Positions 17,089 through 25,600 of a stretch of DNA of 64,000 nt are shown in pieces. The first letter of the stretch is position 1. Every line of letters begins with the position of its first letter. The position numbers and the translations under genes were made by a program. The DNA comes from Dehalococcoidia bacterium (GTDB lineage: Bacteria; Chloroflexota; Dehalococcoidia; Lucifugimonadales; Lucifugimonadaceae): positions 1 to 64,000 of the forward strand of contig JANQQP010000044.1 of assembly GCA_028285005.1 (NCBI GenBank), read 5' to 3'. The notes below the pieces were generated by a model. The model was not told the origin of the DNA, searched no databases, and saw only the letters and a program-made list of their open reading frames with translations.

Positions 17089-18420
17089 TCAGCATCCTTT
17101 GCCCTCTCCCTTGGCCTCGATACAGTTCAGCAGCGAAAGTGTGTCAGTGCGGTACTGCCTGAGCTGCCCGCTATCGGTGTGCACGAAAATCACGTTGTCG
17201 GAAACGACCGGGCTCGACTTCATACCGCGCTCGTCGGTGTCGAACAGTCCGCCTACCTGACCATCCGCCAGCGCCACGATGGTGATGTCCCCTTCGCCGG
17301 ATGCCACGGCGAGCGCTGGACCGATGTTGCTTTCGAATATCGCCGGTTGCGCAACGATCTCGTCTCCAACTTCGGCAGGACCGGCCCACAGCTGCTGTCC
17401 ATTGCCGGCATCAAGTGCGAAGGCTTCGCCCGGGAGGCTGACGACATACAGGGTGCCGTCTTCGAGAAGCGGCTCGGCCCACACCCAGCCACCGGCGTCG
17501 AACGACCATTCAGTTGAGGGGTTGATGATGCTCGAGTTCGGGTTGTTGCTGCGGGTCGCGATGTCGAGGGCGTAGACGTTATCGCCAAGGTTGCCGAAGT
17601 AGACGGTGTCTGCCGTGACGTTCGGGGTTCCGGCGATCGCACCGCTCGATTCGAACTGCCACTGGATGCGATTCGACGGGTTGGCCGAGAAGCTGACGTC
17701 ATCCGAAAGATCGACCGCGTACAGTGTTGACTGCAGTGTGCCGAAGTATGCGACATCATCGACCACCGTGATGCCGCCCCAGACAGCGCCATCGAGTTCG
17801 ATTCGCCACTTCTCTCGTCGGCTCACCCTGTCGGCGACTTCTTCTCCGGCGTCTGCGGTCAGATCGAGGCCCATCAGGAAGCCGCGCGGCGTTTCGTCAC
17901 CGCCTATCGCCGACGTGCCCACTGCGAGTGTGGTTTCTCCGACGCCGACGCTGCCGACGAGCCGTGTTTCGTACTCGACCGGCCCGGTTGCCCACGCTGA
18001 GTTGCCGGTCGCTATATCGACTGCGTAGACCTGTCCGTCACATTCGTTGCCCCTGCAGCGGAAAGCTGATCCGTAGATGGTGCCGTCGCTTACCTGGGGC
18101 GTTCCGTAAACCTCGCCGAGGTCGTCTTCGCTTTCCGGCGGGTAGACCCATGTCCTGTCGAGAGTTCCGGTTGAACTATCAACGCGCACGATGCGGCCGT
18201 CTTTGGAGCCGATGTAGAGGAATTCGCCGTCCTGTGCGACGCCCGACCAGCCGCCTTCAGGGTTGAGGTCGTTGACGCAGGCGGCGAATGCGAACAGTGA
18301 AATGGTGAGTACGAGAAGCAGACGAGTGGCGCATGGGCGCCGTACGACGCGGAAGAGTTCGAAGCGCGTCCGAAGCGAATTGTCGCTGCGGCCGGAATCG
18401 TTGGGCTGTTCGGTTTTCAA
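17089..18420 (-). CDS. PQQ-repeat beta-propeller lipoprotein (BamB-like)
   Basis: Lipoprotein of 443 residues with the lipobox FAFAAC (Cys48), followed by repeated propeller blades such as YIGSKDGRIVRVDSSTG, YFGTLQSTLYAVDLS and YFGNLGDNVYALDIAT. This is the PQQ-like quinoprotein repeat seen in BamB. In diderm bacteria BamB helps outer-membrane protein assembly. Here the role is inferred only from position between yidD and yidC, which suggests a part in envelope protein insertion or a scaffold. Insertion of such a gene into the rpmH-jag cluster is unusual. The fold call is secure; the function is open. Confidence 0.85.
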   Translation of the reverse strand: MKTEQPNDSGRSDNSLRTRFELFRVVRRPCATRLLLVLTISLFAFAACVNDLNPEGGWSGVAQDGEFLYIGSKDGRIVRVDSSTGTLDRTWVYPPESEDDLGEVYGTPQVSDGTIYGSAFRCRGNECDGQVYAVDIATGNSAWATGPVEYETRLVGSVGVGETTLAVGTSAIGGDETPRGFLMGLDLTADAGEEVADRVSRREKWRIELDGAVWGGITVVDDVAYFGTLQSTLYAVDLSDDVSFSANPSNRIQWQFESSGAIAGTPNVTADTVYFGNLGDNVYALDIATRSNNPNSSIINPSTEWSFDAGGWVWAEPLLEDGTLYVVSLPGEAFALDAGNGQQLWAGPAEVGDEIVAQPAIFESNIGPALAVASGEGDITIVALADGQVGGLFDTDERGMKSSPVVSDNVIFVHTDSGQLRQYRTDTLSLLNCIEAKGEGKGC

Positions 18421-18504
18421 CTTAAGGAGTCGGATCTCAGTTTCTGTCCGGACTAATTATCTGTGACCTGCGCCCTCCGTGATGGGCGCAGGACGGACTT
18501 GACT

Positions 18505-18780
18505 CTATGCGTGCTCTGCTGTCGGAGCTTCCCGTGCTGCCGAGCGCTCTTTCACTTCGAACTCTTCATCAGGGACGGCTGGGTCGTATCCGCCTTCCAC
18601 GCCTGGCCTGCAACGTGCGAGTCTCGATGCTGCCATCGCAGTACCTTTGACCACGCCATAGGCCGTTATTGCATCTGCCGCGTAGTCCGAGCATGACGGT
18701 GCGAAGCGACACTGGCCAGGCATGTATGGCGAAAGCGTTGCCTTGTAGACCTTGATTAGCCCAAGGGCGATCGGTCTCAT
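18505..18780 (-). CDS. yidD: Membrane protein insertion efficiency factor YidD
   Basis: Small membrane-associated protein of 91 residues that assists YidC-dependent insertion. The family signature is clear: LIKVYKATLSP, CRFAPSCSDYA with its paired cysteines, AITAYGVVKG, RLARCRP and GGYDP. It lies 43 bases downstream of rnpA, in the conserved order rpmH-rnpA-yidD. The last 20 residues are a non-conserved charged tail. Confidence 0.95.
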   Translation of the reverse strand: MRPIALGLIKVYKATLSPYMPGQCRFAPSCSDYAADAITAYGVVKGTAMAASRLARCRPGVEGGYDPAVPDEEFEVKERSAAREAPTAEHA

Positions 18781-18823
18781 GTAAACCGTTCCTGCCGTCC
18801 CTCAACTTGAGTCAATGCAGCGC

Positions 18824-19201
18824 TTAGCGATTGCGCCTTGCCTTGACTCTCTTGATCAGTTTGTCTGCGGATCCCCGCAGCTCTTCATACGTCGCCTCAG
18901 CTGCCTGTGGGCGTGCCGAGGTCACAAAATCCCACCCTGTCTGACTCGCTTCCAGCCTGTTTGCGGAAACAGCCAGTTCTCTAAATATCGCCCTTAGCCT
19001 TCTCTTGACCCTGTTTCTTGTTACCGCCCCGCCGACTCGTTTGCTGACCGATAGGCCGATTCTTGAGCACGAGGATTCGTTGGGGATGCCTGCTACTGAG
19101 AGCAGGTGGTCTGCGGCTCTACCTCCGGTTCTGTTCGCCTGCTGCAGAACGTTTTTGAACTGTGTCGGCCTGCGAAGCCTGTTGTCAGCGGATAGCGCCA
19201 T
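18824..19201 (-). CDS. rnpA: Ribonuclease P protein component
   Basis: Basic protein subunit of RNase P, 125 residues, which helps the catalytic RNA mature tRNA 5' ends. The family RNR motif is seen in GGAVTRNRVKRRLR, with the N-terminal RLRRPTQFKNVL block and the RIGLSVSKRVG strand before it. It starts 31 bases after the rpmH stop and is almost certainly in the same transcript. Confidence 0.95.
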   Translation of the reverse strand: MALSADNRLRRPTQFKNVLQQANRTGGRAADHLLSVAGIPNESSCSRIGLSVSKRVGGAVTRNRVKRRLRAIFRELAVSANRLEASQTGWDFVTSARPQAAEATYEELRGSADKLIKRVKARRNR

Positions 19202-19232
19202 CCAACTCCAGAGATTCGCTTCTTATCTGAGG

Positions 19233-19370
19233 CTAGAGCGCCAGGCGCTTCCGGCCGCGGTTGCGGCGCCTTGCGAGCACTGCACGTCCGGCTCTTGTGC
19301 TCATCCTGGAGCGAAACCCGTGAACGCGCGCTCGACGTCGCTTCTTGGGCTGATACGTGCGTTTTGGCAT
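19233..19370 (-). CDS. rpmH: 50S ribosomal protein L34
   Basis: Ribosomal protein L34, 45 residues. It begins [20 protein letters not shown] and continues with [20 protein letters not shown], the highly conserved L34 pattern. ATG at 19370 and TAG at 19233-19235 on the minus strand frame it exactly. It heads the rpmH-rnpA-yidD-lipoprotein-yidC-jag series and has a near-consensus promoter at 19399-19428. In many bacteria dnaA lies just upstream; here the neighbour is a divergent GreA-like gene. Confidence 0.96.
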   Translation of the reverse strand: MPKRTYQPKKRRRARVHGFRSRMSTRAGRAVLARRRNRGRKRLAL

Positions 19371-19398
19371 TTTGACCGGCGGCCTTTCAAGTCCTGGA

Positions 19399-19428
19399 AT
19401 TCTAGTCAGCGTCAGAAAATAGTGTCAA
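19399..19428 (-). promoter_or_regulatory. Sigma-70 type promoter of rpmH operon
   Basis: On the minus strand a perfect TTGACA (19423-19428) and TAGAAT (19399-19404) are separated by 18 bases. This is the strongest promoter-like sequence seen in the window and lies 29 bases before the rpmH ATG, as expected for a highly expressed ribosomal protein operon. Confidence 0.75.
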
Positions 19429-19574
19429 TCTGAGGAGTCGCAGCCTGCGAGCCAGATTCACGCTGCTCATCTGGCCTGCACACCCGCTGCGGGCACAACC
19501 AGCTAAGGATACCAGTGGATCGAGATGTCTACACGTCAGATCAGACGCGCGAGACCTTAGTTTTGAGTAGCGAT

Positions 19575-19603
19575 TTGCTAGATTTTCTGCAGGTTCCTAT
19601 TAT
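19575..19603 (+). promoter_or_regulatory. Candidate promoter of the GreA-like gene
   Basis: TTGCTA (19575-19580) and TATTAT (19598-19603) are 17 bases apart in an AT-rich stretch upstream of the GTG at 19683. It supports that start over the longer in-frame start at 19515. Confidence 0.5.
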
Positions 19604-19682
19604 TAGGAGACGCGTCCATGCCCTGTGTAGCGGCTTTTCAACCGCTTCCGGCACCGCATCACCAGCCAGGAGTAAGCGATAC

Positions 19683-20534
19683 GTGGCGACTCAAACCGGC
19701 GATCCCGCGGCAGCAGATTCTGACAGTTCTGAACAGGGCGTGCTGACACTGAGCGAGGCCTTCCAGGTCTACGTTCAGCAGATGCCAGAAGACGCGAAGG
19801 CGGCCGCACAGCCGGAGATAGCCAAGTTCGTAAGATGGCTGGGTGGCGAGAGGCTGATTGACTCTATCGCCGCCTCCGAGATCGGCGAGTACAGCGAGCT
19901 CCAGACAGCGCGTTCCACATCTACAGATGCCCAGGAACGGCTCGCCACGGTCAAGGCTTTCCTGGCGTTCCTCAAGAAAAGCGGTTCGGTCGAGACGAAC
20001 CTTGCTCAGCACCTTCGAGTGCGAAAGAGCCGAACCTCGGCGACCAGGGCGGCGGCAACGCGTGTCGCTCAGCAGCAGGTCAGGCTGACGAAAGCCGGTT
20101 ACGACCAGATGACGAAGCAGCTGGCACAGCTGCATGAACAGCGGCAATCGCTTGTCGTCGATATCCAGAAGGCTGCAGCGGACGGCGACGTTCGTGAGAA
20201 CGCTCCACTAGAGGCTGCACGCGAAAACCAGGGCATGGTGATGGCCAAGATCCGTGAGATCGAGGGCACACTGAAGATGGCTGTAGTGATTGATGGCAGC
20301 CGCAATGTTGACGATCGGGTCCACATCGGCTCGAAGGTCGAGATCATCGAACTGAAGTCGAGCAAGAAGTTCAGCTACCAGCTTGTGGAGCCGAACGAGT
20401 CGAGCCCTCTTAGCGGCAAGATCTCCATCGCTTCTCCGGTTGGTGCGGCGATCCTTGGCCAGAGCGTGGGAGCTGAGGTGTCAGTCACCACTCCGCGCGG
20501 CAAGCAGATGTACCGCATCGAGACGAGCAACTAA
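19683..20534 (+). CDS. GreA-like transcription elongation factor with integrase-type SAM-like N-terminal domain
   Basis: From GTG 19683 (AGGAG at 19668-19672) the protein has 283 residues, against about 158 for GreA. Residues 134-203 match the GreA N-terminal coiled coil, with tip residues Asp169 and Glu172 in GDVRENAPL, which in GreA/GreB hold the catalytic metal for RNA cleavage by RNA polymerase. Residues 212-283 match the FKBP-like C-terminal domain. The added part (about 20-116: LTLSEAFQVYVQQM, KFVRWLGG, ATVKAFLAFLKKSG, HLRVRKS) resembles the core-binding domain of XerC-type recombinases. It may tether the factor to DNA. It is divergent from rpmH. Confidence 0.85.
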   Translation: MATQTGDPAAADSDSSEQGVLTLSEAFQVYVQQMPEDAKAAAQPEIAKFVRWLGGERLIDSIAASEIGEYSELQTARSTSTDAQERLATVKAFLAFLKKSGSVETNLAQHLRVRKSRTSATRAAATRVAQQQVRLTKAGYDQMTKQLAQLHEQRQSLVVDIQKAAADGDVRENAPLEAARENQGMVMAKIREIEGTLKMAVVIDGSRNVDDRVHIGSKVEIIELKSSKKFSYQLVEPNESSPLSGKISIASPVGAAILGQSVGAEVSVTTPRGKQMYRIETSN

Positions 20535-20545
20535 ACACTCGTCTC
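20520..20545 (+). terminator. Hairpin across the GreA-like stop codon
   Basis: GAGACGAG (20520-20527) and CTCGTCTC (20538-20545) form a perfect 8-bp stem around a 10-base loop containing the TAA. No T run follows, so a strong intrinsic terminator is doubtful. Confidence 0.4.
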
Positions 20546-20669
20546 CTCGTTAACGGTAGCCAGTTAGGCACCTATTGCGTATTGGATACAATCATCCGGT
20601 CCTGTCACGAACTGGGACTGACACCACCGTACTTGCACTCCCCTCACCACACTCACATACGGATCTGCG

Positions 20670-21686
20670 TTGCTTGATGGAATAGGCGTCTGGATCGGCT
20701 TCAACGTCCTGGTAGCGTGTCTTCTCCTACTGGATCTGGTCGTCCTCAACCGAAACGACCAGGTCGTCGGAATGCGGCGTGCGGCCTGGTTGACGGCTTT
20801 CTGGTGGGGCGTCGCCGTGGTGGTCGGTGTCTGGATCTTCATAGCCGGGACCACAGACCAGGGTATTAACTACACGACCGCGTTTGTCGTTGAGAAGGCG
20901 CTCAGCGTCGACAACCTCTTCGTCTTCCTGGTCATCTTTGGATACTTCCAACTGCCGCGCCAGTATCAGCTGCGCGCCCTGCTCTTCGGGATCATAGGCG
21001 CACTCGTCGCACGTGCCATATTCATCAGCATCGGCCTGACGCTCATCGGATTGTTCTCCTGGGTACTCTTCATCCTCGGCGCGTTTCTGATCTACACCGC
21101 GTACAAGATGGCCTTCATCGGCGACACAGAAGTCGACCCGGGCCAGAACCCGGTGGTCAAGGCCTTCCGCAAGATCATGCCGGTCAGCGATGACTATGAC
21201 GGGCACAAGTTCTTCACTCGACTTCCGAACGGTGCCAAAGCGGCCACGCCATTCCTGCTGGTGATCATCGCACTCGGAACTACCGACATCATTTTCGCTA
21301 TCGACTCGATCCCAACGGTGTTCGGAATCACCCAGGACGCGTTCATCGTCTGGAGCTCGAACGCCATGGCGGTTCTGGGGCTCAGGCCGCTGTTCTTCCT
21401 GCTAGAGGGATTGATCCGTTTGTTCCGGTTCCTCCAGTACGGACTGGCTATTGTGCTGGGGTTGATCGGTGTCAAAATGATTGTGGAAGAGGCCGCGCAC
21501 ACGTTGGATTTCCATCTGCCCGGGATCATCGAAACGCCCTTCACCTCACTGGTCGTGATCTCGACCATCTTCGCCACGGCGATCATCCTGTCCAAGCTAT
21601 TCCCGGGCGAGCAGGATGAGTCGGAAGGCGGTGACGCTGTGTTCGAAGAGGCACAGCCGGTCGGTGGCCCTGAAAGCGGAAGCTAA
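20670..21686 (+). CDS. TerC-family membrane protein
   Basis: Integral membrane protein of 338 residues in the TerC/Alx family, associated with tellurite resistance and Mn(II) export. About eight hydrophobic segments are visible. The family acidic motifs are in TAFVVEKALSVDNLFVF and GTTDIIFAIDSIP. The start is TTG 20670 (LDGIGVWIGF at the N-terminus); the ribosome site is weak. Many TerC/Alx genes have a yybP-ykoY Mn riboswitch upstream, but I could not recognise one in 20546-20669. A TACAAT -10 element lies at 20587-20592. The stop TAA abuts the next ATG. Confidence 0.92.
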   Translation: MLDGIGVWIGFNVLVACLLLLDLVVLNRNDQVVGMRRAAWLTAFWWGVAVVVGVWIFIAGTTDQGINYTTAFVVEKALSVDNLFVFLVIFGYFQLPRQYQLRALLFGIIGALVARAIFISIGLTLIGLFSWVLFILGAFLIYTAYKMAFIGDTEVDPGQNPVVKAFRKIMPVSDDYDGHKFFTRLPNGAKAATPFLLVIIALGTTDIIFAIDSIPTVFGITQDAFIVWSSNAMAVLGLRPLFFLLEGLIRLFRFLQYGLAIVLGLIGVKMIVEEAAHTLDFHLPGIIETPFTSLVVISTIFATAIILSKLFPGEQDESEGGDAVFEEAQPVGGPESGS

Positions 21687-24599
21687 ATGGCAACGACAGA
21701 TGTCCGTCCCCGCTCCTCGTCTAACACGGACTTTGAGCAGGAACTGAAGCGTGCCGTCAACGGCGAAGTACGCTTCGACCCTTACTCAAAGGCGATGTAT
21801 TCGACCGATGCTTCGATCTACCGCATGGAGCCGGTCGGGGTCGTTATTCCGCGGGATGCCGATGACGTCGCGGCAGTGCTGGAGATCGCATCGAAGAACG
21901 GTGTGAAGGTCCTGCCGCGCGGTGGTGGCACAAGTCTCTCAGGCCAGACGGTGAACCACGCCGTTGTGATGGACTTTTCGAAGTACATGCACAACGTGCT
22001 GGAGGTCAACCGGGAGGAACGCTGGGTCCGTACGCAGCCCGGCGTGACGATCGACCACCTCAACCGGCAGTTGAAGCAGCACGGACTGTTCTTCACTCCG
22101 GATCCCTCGACATCGAGCCGCGCTAACGTTGGCGGCGCAATGGGCAACAACTCCTGCGGCTCGCATTCGATCATCTATGGCAAGACGGTCGATCAGGTTA
22201 AGGAGATGGATGTCGTCCTGAGCGACGGCTCGCCTGCCCATCTTGGCCAGATCAGTGCCGAAATCCTGGCGCAGAAGCAGGCGGGCTCGGGACTCGAAGC
22301 GGACATCTACCGCCGAATTCCAGAGATTGCCACAGCATCTGCCGCAGAGGTTGAGAAGCGCTTTCCGAAGATCCTGCGGCGGGTTGGCGGCTACAACCTG
22401 GACCTTGTGCAGGACAACTCTGCGATCAACCTCGCGAAGGTCGCCGTGGGCTCAGAAGGCACGCTGCTTGCTGTCACTTCGGCAAAGTTGAACCTCGAGC
22501 CGATACCGCCCTACGAAGGGCTGGCGGTGATCCACTTCAAAGACATCGCCGAGTCTATGGAAGCGACCGTGGCGATACTGGAATCGGAGCCTGCCGCTGT
22601 CGAGCATATCGGCGAGATGATCATCAAGGAGGCCCGGAAGTCGGTCGGCTTCTCGCGAACCCTAGATTTCTTGCAGGGCGATCCCACCGACATCATCGTG
22701 GTGGAGATGAACGGCTCGACACCGCAAGAGGTTGAGGACAAGCTCGACAAGCTGGAGCAGCAAATGCACCGCATGGAGCTTGGCTACGCAGTGACCAGGC
22801 TCACTTCGAAGGCCGACATGTCGAAGGTCTGGGGCATGCGCAAGGCCGGTCTCGGCCTGATGATGAACATCGAGGGCGATGCGAAGCCCTTACCGTTCGT
22901 CGAGGACACTGCAGTCTCCCCTGAGAAGCTACCTGAGTACGTCAAGCGGTTCGATGAGATAGTCCGCAGCAATGGAACCGAAGCCGGTTACTACGGCCAT
23001 GCGTCAGTCGGTTGCCTGCACATTCGCCCGGTCGTGAACCTCAAGACGGCCGAGGGCGCAGACCAGATGGAGCGGATAGCTGACGAGATCTCAGACCTCG
23101 TGCTGGAGTTCGGTGGCGCGATGTCAGCCGAGCATGGCGATGGCATTGTGCGGGGCGTGTGGGCCGAGAAGATGTTCGGCAAGGACCTTGTTCAGAACTT
23201 CCGGGATGTGAAGCAGGCGTTCGACCCGAACTCGACCATGAACCCTGGCAAGATCTTCGATACGCCGCCAATGAAGGAGAACCTGCGTTACGGCGCCGCG
23301 TACAAGACGGCGCCGATCAAGACGCGGCTCGACTTCTCGAAAGAGGGCGGTTTCGCGGGCGCCATCGAGAAGTGCAACGGCGTTGGCGACTGCAGGAAGG
23401 TCCATGCCGGGGCGATGTGCCCGTCTTACCAGGGGACTCGTGAAGAAGAGCACTCGACACGAGGCAGAGCGAACTCGCTGCGTGCAGCAATATCCGGCGC
23501 ATTGCCGATTGAGCAGCTCAACTCGAAGCGCATGTTCAACGTGCTCGACCTTTGCCTTGAGTGCAAGTCCTGCAAGTCCGAGTGCCCTTCGAACGTCGAT
23601 ATGGCGAAGATCAAGTACGAGTTCCTGAACTCCTACTACAAGACTCACAGAGTGCCGTTGCGCTCACGGGTTGTGGCCAACGTCCACAAGATCAACTCGT
23701 TCGGAGCTGGGCCGCAGGCGATCATCGCCAATGCCCTGAACCGGTCGGTAGTCGGGCGCTGGATCTCGGAGCTTGTTCTGAAGATGGACCGACGGCGGAA
23801 GCTGCCGGCGATCGTGACGAAGACGTTCGAGAGCTGGTTCAAGAACCACAGGCCTCAGACCACGGGCGTCCGTGGCAAGGTCGTCTTCTTCCACGATACG
23901 TTCATCAACTTCAACCATCCGGAAGCCGGCATCGGCGCGGTTAAGCTGCTCGAAGCGCTCGGATACGAGGTTGCGCTTGCAGACCGCAAGTGCTGTGGCA
24001 GACCGATGGTGTCGAAGGGCCTGCTGGATATGGCGGCCGCCAATGCTCGCTACAACGTCGACTCGCTGTACGAACATGTCGCGCAGGGAGCGAAGATCGT
24101 CGGCTGTGAGTCGAGTTGCATGATGGCGGTCAAGGACGAGTATCCAGACCTGCTCGCTGGTGACGAGAAGGCCCGAGCAGTGTCCGACGCTGTGATGATG
24201 ATCGAGGAGTTGCTGGCGGAGACGCTGGACGACGGCAACCAGCAGATCGAGTGGGACGAGTCGGCGGTGAAGGATGTTCAGCTATTCGTTCACTGCCACG
24301 AACGAGCGCTGGTGGGCACGCAGGCCGCTCTCAAAGCGCTGAGCATGCCTCCGGGCTTCAACTCATCGATGATCGACGCTGGTTGCTGCGGGATGGCCGG
24401 CTCTTTTGGCTTCGAGAAGGAGCACTACGACGTCTCGATGAAGATCGGCGAGGAGCGGCTGTTCCCGGCGATCAGGTCATCGTCTCCGGATTCGGAGATA
24501 GCGATCACAGGTGTTTCCTGCAGGCAGCAGATCGAGGATGGGACGGACCGCAAGCCTCGTTACCTGACTGAAGTGCTGGCAGACGCGCTGCCGCAGTAG
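21687..24599 (+). CDS. FAD-linked oxidase / Fe-S (CCG) fusion, D-lactate or 2-hydroxyacid dehydrogenase type (YdiJ/Dld-like)
   Basis: Large oxidoreductase of 970 residues joining three units. The FAD-binding (PCMH) domain has PRGGGTSLSGQTVN near residues 75-90. The FAD-oxidase C-terminal domain follows (about 270-530), then an Fe-S module with CNGVGDCRKVHAG near 562 and CLECKSCKSECP near 622. Two cysteine-rich CCG motifs close the protein (CCGRPMVS near 768, CCGMAGSFG near 899). GlcD-GlcF or YdiJ-type proteins oxidise D-lactate, glycolate or D-2-hydroxyglutarate and pass electrons to quinones. The exact substrate cannot be told. It starts directly after the terC stop (TAAATG). Confidence 0.93.
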   Translation: MATTDVRPRSSSNTDFEQELKRAVNGEVRFDPYSKAMYSTDASIYRMEPVGVVIPRDADDVAAVLEIASKNGVKVLPRGGGTSLSGQTVNHAVVMDFSKYMHNVLEVNREERWVRTQPGVTIDHLNRQLKQHGLFFTPDPSTSSRANVGGAMGNNSCGSHSIIYGKTVDQVKEMDVVLSDGSPAHLGQISAEILAQKQAGSGLEADIYRRIPEIATASAAEVEKRFPKILRRVGGYNLDLVQDNSAINLAKVAVGSEGTLLAVTSAKLNLEPIPPYEGLAVIHFKDIAESMEATVAILESEPAAVEHIGEMIIKEARKSVGFSRTLDFLQGDPTDIIVVEMNGSTPQEVEDKLDKLEQQMHRMELGYAVTRLTSKADMSKVWGMRKAGLGLMMNIEGDAKPLPFVEDTAVSPEKLPEYVKRFDEIVRSNGTEAGYYGHASVGCLHIRPVVNLKTAEGADQMERIADEISDLVLEFGGAMSAEHGDGIVRGVWAEKMFGKDLVQNFRDVKQAFDPNSTMNPGKIFDTPPMKENLRYGAAYKTAPIKTRLDFSKEGGFAGAIEKCNGVGDCRKVHAGAMCPSYQGTREEEHSTRGRANSLRAAISGALPIEQLNSKRMFNVLDLCLECKSCKSECPSNVDMAKIKYEFLNSYYKTHRVPLRSRVVANVHKINSFGAGPQAIIANALNRSVVGRWISELVLKMDRRRKLPAIVTKTFESWFKNHRPQTTGVRGKVVFFHDTFINFNHPEAGIGAVKLLEALGYEVALADRKCCGRPMVSKGLLDMAAANARYNVDSLYEHVAQGAKIVGCESSCMMAVKDEYPDLLAGDEKARAVSDAVMMIEELLAETLDDGNQQIEWDESAVKDVQLFVHCHERALVGTQAALKALSMPPGFNSSMIDAGCCGMAGSFGFEKEHYDVSMKIGEERLFPAIRSSSPDSEIAITGVSCRQQIEDGTDRKPRYLTEVLADALPQ

Positions 24600-24723
24600 T
24601 CAGTCGCTGTCGAGACAGTTCACGCCGCTCTCATCGATTGGCGCCGGTCAACGAGCAGATGTCAGATATCCTGTAGCTCCGCTTGCTGGCTGCGAACCCT
24701 TGCACAGGTCCACGGAGCGACGA

Positions 24724-25545
24724 ATGGCCGAGACGGCTCTTAACAAGATTCTGGTTCCCCTCGATGGCTCTCGCCTCACAGAGGGCATGCTCGCCTATGC
24801 ATCAGGCTTCGCGTCGGCTGCCGGCGCTGGCATGGTGCTATTCCAGGCTGTTCCGGTAAATGGCAATTCAGAGACCGCGAACGCTTACCTCGAAGGTATG
24901 GCATCCGGGCCTCGAGCCGCGGGACTCAGTGTCGCGACCGGCACGGCCGAGGGTGATATCGCAGAGGAGATCGTCGGAGCAGCGCGGCGATACGGCGCAG
25001 ACCTGATTGTCATGACCGGACACGCGTCCGAACACGGCCGCAAGGACCTGCTCGGCAGCACTGCGCACTCAGTGCTGAAGCTCTGCACAGTACCGGTACT
25101 GGTCGTTCCGCTCGGCTTTACGGCGTACATTCCGCCTGCAGCGATCGTGATTGGACATGACGGCACGGTGAACTCTCAGGCCGCATTGCCGCCTGCTGTG
25201 CGCGTAGCGAAGTCGGTGGTCTGTGAGATGGCATTGGTGCGAGCGGTCGACCCTGTTGCAGGGCTCGGTGGCGCAGCGAAGTACTACGGTGCGGTGGACG
25301 ATTTCGCGGAAGACGACCTGAAGTCACTCCGTGATGAGCTGGCCGAGACCGGCTGCAAGGTGACGACGCACGTGGGCAAGAGGCCTGCCGAACAGGAGCT
25401 GCTGGCGGTCGCCGATTCGAAGCCGGGCTCGATCATCGCAGTCTCGACGCGGAGCCTCAGCGCTGAGTTGAATGTTCTGGGCTCAACCACCGACCGGTTG
25501 GTTCGATCGCAGACTCATGCCGTCTTAGCTGTTCCCGAGAGTTAA
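24724..25545 (+). CDS. Universal stress protein, two tandem Usp domains
   Basis: Tandem UspA-like protein of 273 residues from ATG 24724, which follows GGAG at 24714-24717. The first domain begins ILVPLDGSRLTEG and ends with the nucleotide-binding type loop GSTAHSVLKLCTVPVLVVP. The second begins AIVIGHDGTVNS and ends GSTTDRLVRSQTHAVLAVP. Usp proteins accumulate in stress and often bind ATP. A longer in-frame start at 24700 has no ribosome site. It is 54 bases upstream of the DUF3179 gene on the same strand. Confidence 0.92.
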   Translation: MAETALNKILVPLDGSRLTEGMLAYASGFASAAGAGMVLFQAVPVNGNSETANAYLEGMASGPRAAGLSVATGTAEGDIAEEIVGAARRYGADLIVMTGHASEHGRKDLLGSTAHSVLKLCTVPVLVVPLGFTAYIPPAAIVIGHDGTVNSQAALPPAVRVAKSVVCEMALVRAVDPVAGLGGAAKYYGAVDDFAEDDLKSLRDELAETGCKVTTHVGKRPAEQELLAVADSKPGSIIAVSTRSLSAELNVLGSTTDRLVRSQTHAVLAVPES

Positions 25546-25600
25546 GAAGTTCTTGCAGATTGACTGAGGCCGCGCGGCTAAGCTACCCGTAGGTATTCCT

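Noticed and set aside
20546-20669. yybP-ykoY Mn riboswitch before terC
   Set aside because: Expected from the family, but I could not identify the conserved core in the 124 bases.
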